A stretch of 33,872 bases of DNA from Terriglobia bacterium (GCA_030040995.1 JASHOS010000227.1:1-33872), one strand, 5' to 3'. Counted from the first letter of the stretch, positions 1 to 5,928 are shown. The notes: generated by a model not told the origin, from the letters alone. Translations and numbers: made by a program.

Positions 1-27
1 GCGTCCAGCCGCCGCCGATGCGCGGCC

Positions 28-108
28 GTCGATGGCCTTGCCCTCCGCTCCGCCCTAAACGTTCGCCCTTCGGGCTCGCAGGGCTTCGCTCCGGGCAAGG
101 CCATCGAC
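28..108. repeat. 16-bp perfect inverted repeat with GC-rich inner hairpins
   Basis: GTCGATGGCCTTGCCC at 28-43 is the exact reverse complement of 93-108. The interior contains further small stem-loops such as GCCC-TTC-GGGC near 66-75. No coding sequence is supported here. It resembles a repetitive extragenic or insertion-element-terminal palindrome; which one cannot be decided from one copy. Confidence 0.6.
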
Positions 109-143
109 GAAGACAAACACAAGAACAAAGACCAAAAGAAAAA

Positions 144-188
144 GGGGACACTTCTAACGAGGTAAGAGAGGGGACATTTCTAAAGAGG
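144..188 (+). repeat. Two 19-bp direct repeats, probably the terminal repeats of an insertion element off the left edge
   Basis: GGGGACAcTTCTAAcGAGG (144-162) and GGGGACAtTTCTAAaGAGG (170-188) match at 17 of 19 positions with a 26-bp period. Repeated GGGGACA-TTCTAA blocks just inside an element end remind me of multiple transposase-binding sites in IS21- or IS481-like elements. No transposase is visible in the window, so element identity is inference. The preceding inverted repeat may belong to the same element. Confidence 0.4.
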
Positions 189-214
189 CTTGACAGTTTT
201 GTGTCGTTTTTTTG

Positions 215-243
215 TTGACTTTAGATTCGAGACGCTCTATCCT
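215..243 (+). promoter_or_regulatory. Possible sigma-70 promoter for the precursor/peptidase locus
   Basis: TTGACT (215-220) and TATCCT (238-243) are separated by 17 bp and lie upstream of the decayed peptidase copy and the first precursor gene. A second -35-like TTGACA occurs at 190-195 but has no good partner at the usual distance. This is a sequence match only. Confidence 0.3.
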
Positions 244-248
244 TGCCC

Positions 249-480
249 TGGTAGTCATATACCTCAAAGCAAAATTGAATAGCTGGCGGCGAGTATCTAA
301 AGGCGGTGATGTATCCCCTGGAGTTGGTGGGGCTTACGTGCCTGATGGACCGCACGGCAGGGAGACGTAGATCGTCCACGGCCTGATCGATGGGTTGTTG
401 CCGTGGTCCATCCTGATCTCGCGCGGCGAAACGTCTGCCCGCTTGGCGGCAACAAAGCAGCCGGCTGCTCGCAATGGAAA
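249..480 (+). pseudogene. Decayed duplicate of the 5' end of the S8 peptidase gene
   Basis: This stretch is strongly similar to 912-1140, covering the leader region and about the first 50 codons of the intact peptidase at 973. It begins with the shared TGGTAGTCATAT block. The ATG at 309 opens a frame starting MYPLELVGLT, nearly the same as MCPLELVGLT in the intact gene. A one-base loss after the Asp-Arg-Thr-Ala-Gly segment then shifts the frame. The copy ends near the CTGCTCGCAA shared with about 1130-1140, shortly before the first precursor gene. The layout is remnant peptidase, precursor, intact peptidase, which suggests duplication followed by loss of all but the 5' end. Confidence 0.8.
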
Positions 481-522
481 TTCAGAGTCTGAATTGATCT
501 GTTGACGGGAGGCACTTAGCTT

Positions 523-819
523 ATGAAACTACCTAAATTTGACGCCGAGGCGTCGCTTCGCCCAACAATCGGCTTTTACGGGGGAACTTCTGCTTCAGCT
601 AGCTCACCCGGCGGCGAAGTGTTGCCGGCGTTAGCGTCGTGCACAAATTGCGCCGTAGTCGGAGGACTGGGTGGCATCAGAGGCGTTGGCGTAAGGTCCT
701 GTTGCGAGACCGTGTGGACAATCAACCCGCGGACAGGACAATACGAGCCTGTTCAGAGCTGCTGGACGGAGAGTTGCGCCCCCGACGTTACTTCCAATTC
801 GTGGATGAGTTTCGACTGA
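523..819 (+). CDS. RiPP-like precursor peptide 1 with FxAExSL leader
   Basis: A 98-residue peptide starting at ATG 523, with a GGGAGG ribosome site at about 505-510, somewhat far (12 nt). The first 19 residues carry the leader shared with three other peptides in this window: P4, F6, A8, E9, S11, L12 and Y19. A second shared block, VLPAL, sits at 33-37. The C-terminal part is unrelated to the others and Cys-rich: six Cys arranged as CxxC, CC and CWTESC. There is no Sec signal peptide and no Gly-Gly cleavage context followed by a transporter. The next gene downstream is the S8 peptidase, so this is a plausible substrate. Function is inferred from leader conservation and context only. Confidence 0.7.
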   Translation: MKLPKFDAEASLRPTIGFYGGTSASASSPGGEVLPALASCTNCAVVGGLGGIRGVGVRSCCETVWTINPRTGQYEPVQSCWTESCAPDVTSNSWMSFD

Positions 820-824
820 TTGGC

Positions 825-840
825 CCCTTCCGATGAAGGG
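825..840 (+). terminator. Stem-loop after precursor 1, attenuator or weak terminator candidate
   Basis: CCCTTC (825-830), loop CGAT, GAAGGG (835-840) forms a perfect 6-bp stem five bases after the precursor stop. The following 40 bases are T-rich but the T-run does not abut the stem. A second hairpin, GAAGCCT/AGGCTTC, lies at about 894-908. Together they could reduce read-through from the precursor into the peptidase gene and give more peptide than protease, but no activity can be shown from sequence. Confidence 0.4.
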
Positions 841-972
841 AGTTTCCATTCCAGTTTGGTTTTTCATCTCGTTTTTTTTGATTTTCGCCCGGGAAGCCTC
901 TAGGCTTCGCTTGGTAGTCATATTAAGTCAAAGGAAAATTGAGTCGGCAGCGGCGAGAATCTGAGGGCAGCA

Positions 973-1857
973 ATGTGTCCCCTGGAGTTGGTGGGGCTTA
1001 CGCGCCTCATGGACCGCACGGCAGGCAAGCCGGAGATCGTCCTCGGCTTGATCGATGGGCCCGTCGCAGTGGACCATCCTGATCTTGCGAGGCAAAACGT
1101 CCGCGTGCTTGCCGGCAAACAGGCAGCCGCCTGCTCGCAAGCGAGCAGTGTTGCGTGCATGCATGGGACGTTTGTCGCTGGCATACTTTCGGCGCGGCGT
1201 GGTTCCGCGGCCCCGGCGATTTGTCCTGATTGCACGCTACTGCTGCGCCCCATTTTCGCGGAAGCGGCGAGCGGTAACGGGCAGATGCCCAGTGCTACTC
1301 CTCAGGAACTTGCTGAGGCCATTGTCGATAGCGTGGACGCGGGCGCGCGAATCATCAACCTGAGTTCCGCCCTGGTTCAGCCAGCGCCGAAAGGCGAGAG
1401 CAAGCTGCAGGAGGCACTCAACTACGCTGCTCACCACGGTGTGATTACTGTGGCCGCAGCGGGCAATCAGGGACTTATAGGTAGTTCAGTGATCACTCGC
1501 CATCCGTGGGTGATTCCGGTAGCGGCCTGTAGTCTTCAGGGCAAGCCGCTCAACGAGTCGAATCTTGGGAGCTCAATCGGCAGGCGCGGGCTGAGCGCGC
1601 CAGGGGAGAGCATTACGAGCCTTGGGACAAACGGCAAGCCGCAAGCGTTTGGCGGCACAAGTGCCGCAGCGCCTTTCGTGACCGGCGCAATCGCGCTGCT
1701 CTGGTCGGAGTTTCCATTCGCCACTGCAGCCCAGGTCAAGCTTGCCGTCACACAAGCGGGTATGCCAAGGGGCGGAACCATTACCCCACCCGTGCTCGAC
1801 GCCTGGTCAGCATATCAGGTGATGGCGGCTACTGGCGGTGGGAAGGGAGTCTCATGA
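973..1857 (+). CDS. Subtilisin-family (S8) peptidase, PatA-like, cytoplasmic
   Basis: A 294-residue serine peptidase. The S8 triad is visible: Asp28 in LGLIDGPV, His64 in MHGTFVAGIL and Ser230 in GGTSAAAPF; Asn165 in AAAGNQG would complete the oxyanion hole. It has no signal peptide and no pro-domain, because Asp28 lies close to the N-terminus; it is therefore probably intracellular, as expected for RiPP leader proteases such as PatA. The start at 973 has GAGGG five to ten bases upstream, and an ATG is kept at the same point in the decayed copy at 309. The stop overlaps the start of the next gene by four bases (ATGA), indicating translational coupling. A PatG-like protein follows. Assignment to S8 is firm; leader-peptide cleavage is inference from the flanking precursor genes. 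Confidence 0.9.
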   Translation: MCPLELVGLTRLMDRTAGKPEIVLGLIDGPVAVDHPDLARQNVRVLAGKQAAACSQASSVACMHGTFVAGILSARRGSAAPAICPDCTLLLRPIFAEAASGNGQMPSATPQELAEAIVDSVDAGARIINLSSALVQPAPKGESKLQEALNYAAHHGVITVAAAGNQGLIGSSVITRHPWVIPVAACSLQGKPLNESNLGSSIGRRGLSAPGESITSLGTNGKPQAFGGTSAAAPFVTGAIALLWSEFPFATAAQVKLAVTQAGMPRGGTITPPVLDAWSAYQVMAATGGGKGVS

Positions 1858-2060
1858 AGAGGAAAGAAAGAACTAAGCAACACCGGGAGGAGCCCCTACG
1901 TGAGCCTCATCGCGTACGACTGCCCGGTTTTCTGGTAGACGAAGAAATCGGCCTTGGCGACGCCATCAAGCGAGCGACTTACGCCATGGGAATCAAACCC
2001 TGCGGCGGCTGCGAAAAGCGTGCCGCAGCACTCAACCGATGGATGCATTTCTCGAGATAA
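1854..2060 (+). CDS. Small CxxC protein between the peptidase and the PatG-like gene
   Basis: A 68-residue basic protein whose ATG overlaps the peptidase stop by four bases. Residues 1-22 are Lys/Arg-rich and probably disordered. Residues 23-68 form a compact segment (LPGFLVDEEIGLGDAIKR) with Cys50-Gly-Gly-Cys53 followed by EKRAAALNRW. I recognise this type of short C-terminal motif from uncharacterised soil-bacterial proteins but know no function. The Cys pair could bind metal or be redox-active. Its tight coupling to the protease suggests it works in the same system, for example as an adaptor. It is unlikely to be a precursor because it lacks the F6/S11-L12/Y19 leader. Confidence 0.75.
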   Translation: MKRKERTKQHREEPLREPHRVRLPGFLVDEEIGLGDAIKRATYAMGIKPCGGCEKRAAALNRWMHFSR

Positions 2061-2103
2061 CACACGCACCATATAGGCCAAATTCTTACGGAGGTGAAAT
2101 TTC

Positions 2104-3036
2104 ATGGAGCAATCAGAAGTGAACGAGCTATTACCAATGTCTGCCAGCGGGAACCATGCCCCGGCGCCAGTAATCTCCGCTGCGAGACCAGCGACAGACT
2201 CGCTTGTTCCGCAGGCTTGTCCTACTTGCGGAGTGGCGCCGGCCGCGAATGGCGGGACAGCCGCCACCCCCAGCTACGTCTATGCGATTGGCAGAATTGA
2301 ACCACGCTTCCCGCGGCCCTCGGTGGAGAAGGAATTTGTCCAGGCAGTCGGGAGGGACCAGACTTCGGGGCTCACGGACAGGCAGGCCCTGCAGGCCGTG
2401 CTTTCCAAACGAGAGAATCGTTACCTGGTACGGCAGTTGTGCTGGGTGATGACGATTGAGGGCTTGGAAACCTACATCCTCGTCCCGCGCGACCCGGCAG
2501 ACATCAGTCTGCTCGTGGAAGCTCTGCGTCCCACGCCTCAACCTTGGGACCTGGATTGCGTCATTGGCTTTCGTGGCTCTATCGCCGGGCCGGAAATGTG
2601 CAACGGCCTGATGGTTCCGATCGTGGCCTTCGATCAGATCTATTCGTTTGACCGCGATGCGCTGATCAAAGCTATTCCCCGGCCGGAGAAGACTACCGCC
2701 AAGGATTTCGCTCCCGCGGCGGAGGAACTATTCGACCGCATCATGCAGATGGCGGATAACGCCGGGGCCACGGATGAGCACCGCGCTCTGAATTATCTCG
2801 CGGTTCGCTACCCGGCGATTTACGCCAGTGCGGCGGATGCCTTCGGACGTAATGCCTCGTTGACGGCCGTGGACGTCGCTCCGTCGCCGCTGAGCGGCAC
2901 GCGTAAGGTGGTGGACGTCATTTTCTCTTACAGGGACCGCAACACAGACGTGACGGAAAAGTTCTTCACGCGCGTGGATGTCACCGACGAGTTTCCGTAC
3001 CTGGTGACGAAGTTGTCGCCATACTACAACCGATAG
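2104..3036 (+). CDS. Cyanobactin-maturation PatG C-terminal-domain-like protein
   Basis: A 310-residue protein beginning at ATG 2104 behind a clear GGAGGTG (about 2091-2097). The first 57 residues are Ala/Pro-rich linker containing a Cys39-Pro-Thr-Cys42 pair. The rest matches, from memory, the C-terminal domain of PatG-family cyanobactin proteases: YAIGRIEPRFP at 60-70, then a segment with RQLCWVMTIEGLETYIL, then EMCNGLMVPIVAFDQIYSF, ending TKLSPYYNR. In PatG this domain is fused to a subtilisin domain; here it is a free protein next to a separate subtilisin gene, with no macrocyclase-type second protease. The biochemical role of this domain is not established to my knowledge. Partial duplicates of its 3' end occur at 3490-3555 and 5841-5928. 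Homology is confident; a role in peptide maturation is inference. Confidence 0.85.
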   Translation: MEQSEVNELLPMSASGNHAPAPVISAARPATDSLVPQACPTCGVAPAANGGTAATPSYVYAIGRIEPRFPRPSVEKEFVQAVGRDQTSGLTDRQALQAVLSKRENRYLVRQLCWVMTIEGLETYILVPRDPADISLLVEALRPTPQPWDLDCVIGFRGSIAGPEMCNGLMVPIVAFDQIYSFDRDALIKAIPRPEKTTAKDFAPAAEELFDRIMQMADNAGATDEHRALNYLAVRYPAIYASAADAFGRNASLTAVDVAPSPLSGTRKVVDVIFSYRDRNTDVTEKFFTRVDVTDEFPYLVTKLSPYYNR

Positions 3037-3095
3037 GTGTATGACAGAAGTGCAAGTAAGCGCATCGCGCAAGAACGACTCCAAGGAGGTTGAAC

Positions 3096-3362
3096 ATGCG
3101 TATCCCTGAATTCGCGGCGGCGCTGTCTTTGGGCCGCACCCGGGGCCATTATCGGGCCCAGGGTTTCCAGGTTCTGAATAGCAGCAATTCTATCCAGCCC
3201 CAGGCGCAGTGCTGGTGCTCGGAACCTGACATCCGGAGGGTCTGCACGAGTCCTGGTCACTGCTACAACAAGATCGTCTGCCTGCAGTGGTTCTGCCCTG
3301 GTGGAGGCAGCGACCTCGATGGCGACGATGGTGACAATGGCGACGACGGCTTGGGAGAATGA
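3096..3362 (+). CDS. RiPP-like precursor peptide 2, Cys-rich with Asp/Gly tail
   Basis: An 88-residue peptide. ATG 3096 is chosen over an in-frame TTG at 3090 because the AAGGAGGT ribosome site (3083-3090) would overlap the TTG. The leader keeps P4, F6, A8, S11, L12, G13 and Y19, but E9 is Ala. A VL pair follows at 26-27. The middle has CWC, then C-T-S-P-G-H-C-Y and two more Cys, six in all; the GHCY block recurs in precursor 4. The last 16 residues are an unusual acidic run of Asp and Gly (DGDDGDNGDDG), unlike the other three peptides. It sits 59 bases after the PatG-like gene and is probably co-transcribed with it. Confidence 0.7.
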   Translation: MRIPEFAAALSLGRTRGHYRAQGFQVLNSSNSIQPQAQCWCSEPDIRRVCTSPGHCYNKIVCLQWFCPGGGSDLDGDDGDNGDDGLGE

Positions 3363-3489
3363 TGCGGCGGAACCCCGCAGTAGCTCCTGCAACGGGCAGC
3401 GCAGAGCCCGATGCGTCGTGGTCTGCCGCTTTTCTCCGAGATTCTCGAACGAACTGCGGACCTGTAAATCAGCTCCGCGCTACCGCCGC
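3363..3489 (+). other. Intergenic remnant sequence without a supported gene
   Basis: Frames run through this stretch into the PatG-like fragment that begins at 3490, but their composition (Arg-rich, no recognisable motif) and lack of a ribosome site argue against a functional protein. It is best read as decayed duplicated DNA joining precursor 2 to the PatG remnant. Confidence 0.4.
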
Positions 3490-3555
3490 CGTGTGGACGT
3501 GACCGAGGAGTTTCCGCATCTGGCGACGAAGCTATCGCCGTACTACGACCGATGA
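3490..3555 (+). pseudogene. Fragment of a second PatG-like gene: last 21 codons and stop
   Basis: The sequence encodes RVDVTEEFPHLATKLSPYYDR and a stop, against RVDVTDEFPYLVTKLSPYYNR at the end of the intact gene (2971-3036). The match is ungapped at 17 of 21 residues, and the silent changes show it diverged under coding constraint before being lost. Nothing upstream in frame resembles the rest of the domain. The next gene, the beta-trefoil protein, begins about 107 bases later. Confidence 0.85.
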
Positions 3556-3662
3556 GCGTATTTCGCCCAGGCGAACACGCGGACTTGTTGCCGAGGAACC
3601 CCGGGTGGGCGTGACCGCCAAGTCGCAACCCTCGAGCCTCAGGCAAAAGGAGGGTTTTCAAA

Positions 3663-4151
3663 ATGGCTACTTATTACAACATCGCGAGCTACTTGACGGA
3701 CAAGGGTGGCGTCCCTCTCCTCATCGATATAGCAGTTGACCAGCCTGACGGCGCGGGCGGCTACTATCTTTATACGAATCAGCCCACCGGTAGCGATACT
3801 CAACTGTGGACGATAGTCGACGGGCCCACTCCCTATGTCTTCATCCAGAGCAAATGGAAAGACCCGAGCGGTAATCAAGTTGTGATCGACATTCACCAAG
3901 GCAGCAACCAGCCAGGCACGCGGCTCGATGGCTACCCGCAAAAGTCGACGGACTACGATAACCAGCTCTGGACGCCTTTTGAAGATGTGACCTCGGGCTA
4001 TGTCTTTTACCAGAGTAAGCTGACCGATCCGGCAGGCAAAGTCCTCGTTATCGACGTTGAAGGGAATAGTACCGCGCTCAACACGCCGCTTGACGCTTAT
4101 CCACAGAAGTCAACGAACTACCAAAACCAGCTTTGGCAGCTATCTGGTTAG
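3663..4151 (+). CDS. Ricin-type beta-trefoil lectin-like protein
   Basis: A 162-residue protein starting at ATG 3663 behind a strong AAGGAGGG (3647-3654). It is three tandem repeats of about 45-50 residues, each ending in the Gln-x-Trp signature of the ricin B fold (QLW in all three). Repeats two and three share a near-identical YPQKST block before it, and each carries a D-P-x-G-x-x-x-V-I-D-like strand. This fits a single beta-trefoil and nothing else: no catalytic domain, no signal peptide and no membrane segment. Such domains bind sugars or other polar ligands. Lying between precursor genes, it may be a carbohydrate-binding partner or a cargo of the system, but that is speculation. The internal repeat similarity is high, suggesting fairly recent amplification. 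Confidence 0.85.
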   Translation: MATYYNIASYLTDKGGVPLLIDIAVDQPDGAGGYYLYTNQPTGSDTQLWTIVDGPTPYVFIQSKWKDPSGNQVVIDIHQGSNQPGTRLDGYPQKSTDYDNQLWTPFEDVTSGYVFYQSKLTDPAGKVLVIDVEGNSTALNTPLDAYPQKSTNYQNQLWQLSG

Positions 4152-4240
4152 CATGTGATTTTGCCGGCGGCTGCCCGTGGTGCGAGTGCAATTTCTTCTT
4201 AGGACGTCAACGAATTCAGAAAAGCTGAGGGAGATCCAAA

Positions 4241-4441
4241 ATGAAAATGTCCGGTTTTTCCGCAGAGACTTCGCTCGGCAAGGTAAAGGAGGGCTACACG
4301 CTGACCTTAGGGCATGCACGTGAAAGCGGGAAGGTTTTGCCTCAGCTTTTCTGTCTTGGGCACACATGCTGTCAGTGTTGGGATGAGGGAGGCTTTAGCG
4401 GGTGCGTGTGCTTGCGTAGGGCCGTGTATTCTCTCATGTGA
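4241..4441 (+). CDS. RiPP-like precursor peptide 3, Cys-rich
   Basis: A 66-residue peptide at ATG 4241 with GAGGGAG at 4226-4232. The leader shows F6, A8, E9, S11, L12, G13 and Y19, aligned without gaps to the other three peptides. VLPQL follows at 32-36, matching precursor 4 exactly. The C-terminal 30 residues hold six Cys (C-x5-CC-x-CW, then C-x-C) and are otherwise unlike the siblings. No modification enzyme is adjacent. A 201-base non-coding gap follows before the next gene, so the C-terminus may have been shortened by local rearrangement; this cannot be tested here. Confidence 0.7.
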   Translation: MKMSGFSAETSLGKVKEGYTLTLGHARESGKVLPQLFCLGHTCCQCWDEGGFSGCVCLRRAVYSLM

Positions 4442-4642
4442 CACATTCCGCACGCGATCTCGATCGCACGGGTGTATGGGCCACCATGAGGCCGTGCATT
4501 CTGCGGCAGGGCATCAGGCCTAATCTGGGCTCGGGGAGATGGGACCTGCATTGGTTGAGTCTCCACGGAGTTCGCCCGGGATGGTGTAGGCCCTAGAGGC
4601 GATCCTCTGATCCGCTTCTGAACGCGAGAAAGGAGAGATGAA
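4442..4642 (+). other. Gap between precursor 3 and the 113-residue protein; no gene seen
   Basis: About 200 bases without a credible frame or terminator. A short near-repeat (GGCCGTGTATTCT about 4420, GGCCGTGCATTCT about 4491) relates it weakly to the end of precursor 3, so it may be a decayed copy of that end. Confidence 0.3.
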
Positions 4643-4984
4643 ATGTCCACAGCGCCAGCGACTCTGCCCGCACCAAGACTTAGCCACGGGCTGGAAATCG
4701 AGTACAAGGCTTTTGCGCGGCCTTTTTTCGAAGGGGACGGTGTTCTGTATTTGATGGCCACGTGCTATTACCCGACGAGCGGCTTCACGATCTTCTTCGA
4801 AGAGAATTCCGGAAAATACCAATTGATGGAGCAACCCCCAAGCGGAGTATTTATGAACTTAGTTACGTATTACGTCGCGAGCTGGCCGCCGGCCGGCATT
4901 TCCGAACGAAACCAGCTACCCACGGAAGTCACGATCGTGGATGCGCAGGGGGAGCACCGGGTCCACGTGAGACCCTGGAACTGA
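4643..4984 (+). CDS. Uncharacterised 113-residue protein of the precursor locus
   Basis: ATG 4643 follows AGGAGA (4631-4636) at good spacing. The protein is soluble, without signal peptide, and looks beta-rich: alternating aromatic and hydrophobic residues (FTIFFEE, YQLME, MNLVTYYVASW) and a C-terminal strand ending HRVHVRPWN. I do not recognise a family. It is not a precursor, as it lacks the leader and has a single Cys. Precursor 4 starts 25 bases after its stop, so the two are probably translated from one mRNA. It could be an immunity, chaperone or effector partner, but nothing in the sequence decides this. Confidence 0.7.
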   Translation: MSTAPATLPAPRLSHGLEIEYKAFARPFFEGDGVLYLMATCYYPTSGFTIFFEENSGKYQLMEQPPSGVFMNLVTYYVASWPPAGISERNQLPTEVTIVDAQGEHRVHVRPWN

Positions 4985-5009
4985 ACCCAATAAAGAGAGG
5001 AGATCAAAA

Positions 5010-5225
5010 ATGACCACACCAGGTTTTACCGCCGAAGCTTCGCTCGGCAAAACAAGGCAAAGCTACGTTCTCACATCGGGGACCGCAGTAGGAATCGAAA
5101 GCGTCCTACCTCAGTTGTCCGTGGGAACAGATCTTCCTACCTCCCGAATTGTGTGTATAGGAGGCCATTGTTACCAAATCTGGACTGATATGACGGGCCA
5201 GGTCCATGGCATCCAGATTAGCTAA
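5010..5225 (+). CDS. RiPP-like precursor peptide 4, clearest FTAEASLG leader
   Basis: A 71-residue peptide at ATG 5010, with GAGAGGAGA about eight bases upstream. The leader reads P4, G5, F6, T7, A8, E9, S11, L12, G13 and Y19, and VLPQL lies at 32-36. Unlike the other three it has only two Cys (Cys49, Cys54) in a C-x4-CY arrangement; the GHCY block is shared with precursor 2. The C-terminal 16 residues are polar and end GIQIS. Immediate linkage to the upstream 113-residue gene suggests one transcript. The shared leader with divergent C-termini is the classic precursor-family pattern; any modification is unknown. Confidence 0.75.
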   Translation: MTTPGFTAEASLGKTRQSYVLTSGTAVGIESVLPQLSVGTDLPTSRIVCIGGHCYQIWTDMTGQVHGIQIS

Positions 5226-5612
5226 GACGTAAGGCACACCTCGTGCTCTTCGAAGTCTGCGGTTCTCGTGCGCCGGGGGTTGTTCCGTCGACGCTGCCGG
5301 GAGCTACAGATCGTAGCAAAGCGGCCTGGATCTGTTGTCCAAGGTCCGTGGCTCTTCGTGCCCCGCGGTACTGTGGCTGATCGACTAAGGTCAACGTCCA
5401 AGCTGAGAAGGAGCGGGGTAGCGCAGCCTTCGTGGCTTTTGACGGCTGCAGCTTTGCTTATGAATTTAGGGGCAAGCCGCCATAGACAGGAAATTCTGCG
5501 CTACCTTTCCGGGGGGCCTTTGTCTGTCTTGTGGCGCTCGTGTCAGGGCCGCGGGCTTCGTGATAGCCACCCGACGGCGCCCACGGCTTCCAATTTACAT
5601 GGTCCCAAGATC
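5226..5612 (+). other. 387-base stretch with no supported gene
   Basis: Long Arg-rich frames cross this stretch but have no ribosome site or family signature. One short frame near 5435-5485 (VAFDGCSFAYEFRGKPP then a stop) reads like protein and could be a gene fragment. No strong hairpin or promoter was found. Confidence 0.35.
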
Positions 5613-5626
5613 AAGGAGAAAAATGC

Positions 5627-5851
5627 ATGTCGAACGATCAAACTTCGCCGCTGTGGGCGGCTCTCGCGGATTGGGTCAAGGTTATCCTGACACTTCCGGA
5701 TCCACCGCCGGAATCGCTCACGCAACTAACCGATGTGGCCATTCTCACGGCTATTTCTGCCCTGACGGAACGGCTCTCGCCGGAGGTTGGGAACGAGCTG
5801 CGCAAAGCTTTGCCGCCGATCCAAAAACACTTTCAGGCCGCCGCTGGTTAA
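5627..5851 (+). CDS. Uncharacterised 74-residue helical protein
   Basis: ATG 5627 has AAGGAG at 5613-5618, a well-placed ribosome site. The protein is Leu/Ala/Pro-rich and probably two or three helices: SPLWAALADWVKVILTL, a PDPPP turn, then LTQLTDVAILTAISALTERL and a C-terminal helix. It has no Cys and no FxAExSL leader. I do not recognise it. Its last codons run into the PatG-like fragment that starts at about 5841, so the present C-terminus may be a product of rearrangement. It could be a small structural or regulatory peptide of the locus, or a remnant. Confidence 0.5.
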   Translation: MSNDQTSPLWAALADWVKVILTLPDPPPESLTQLTDVAILTAISALTERLSPEVGNELRKALPPIQKHFQAAAG

Positions 5852-5928
5852 CGGGCCGCGGAAGGTAGTAAACGTCATCTTCTCTTCCACGAACCGAAAC
5901 ATCGACGTGACGGAGACACATTTCTGCC
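5841..5928 (+). pseudogene. Fragment of a PatG-like gene (segment just before the last 21 codons)
   Basis: Bases 5841-5928 resemble 2886-2975 of the intact PatG-like gene: AAGGTAGTAAACGTCATCTT against AAGGTGGTGGACGTCATTTT, followed by TCTCTT, GAACCG and GACGTGACGGA matches. The encoded segment corresponds to KVVDVIFSYRDRNTDVTE. Homology fades just where the other fragment (3490-3555) begins in the intact gene, so the two fragments are complementary pieces of one lost copy. Confidence 0.75.

Noticed and set aside
2100-3036. PatG-like gene as a complete PatG protease
   Set aside because: It lacks any subtilisin triad; only the C-terminal domain is present.
4416-4503. Short near-repeat (GGCCGTGTATTCT and GGCCGTGCATTCT) at the end of precursor 3
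   Set aside because: Only about 13-16 bases match, which is too little to claim a duplication with confidence.
5268-5690. A 140-codon open frame after precursor 4
   Set aside because: It is Arg-rich, has no ribosome site or family motif, and overlaps the better-supported 74-residue gene in another frame.
523-5851. YcaO, lanthionine synthetase, radical-SAM or transporter gene in the precursor locus
   Set aside because: I looked through all frames and found none, so the peptides cannot be assigned to a known RiPP class.
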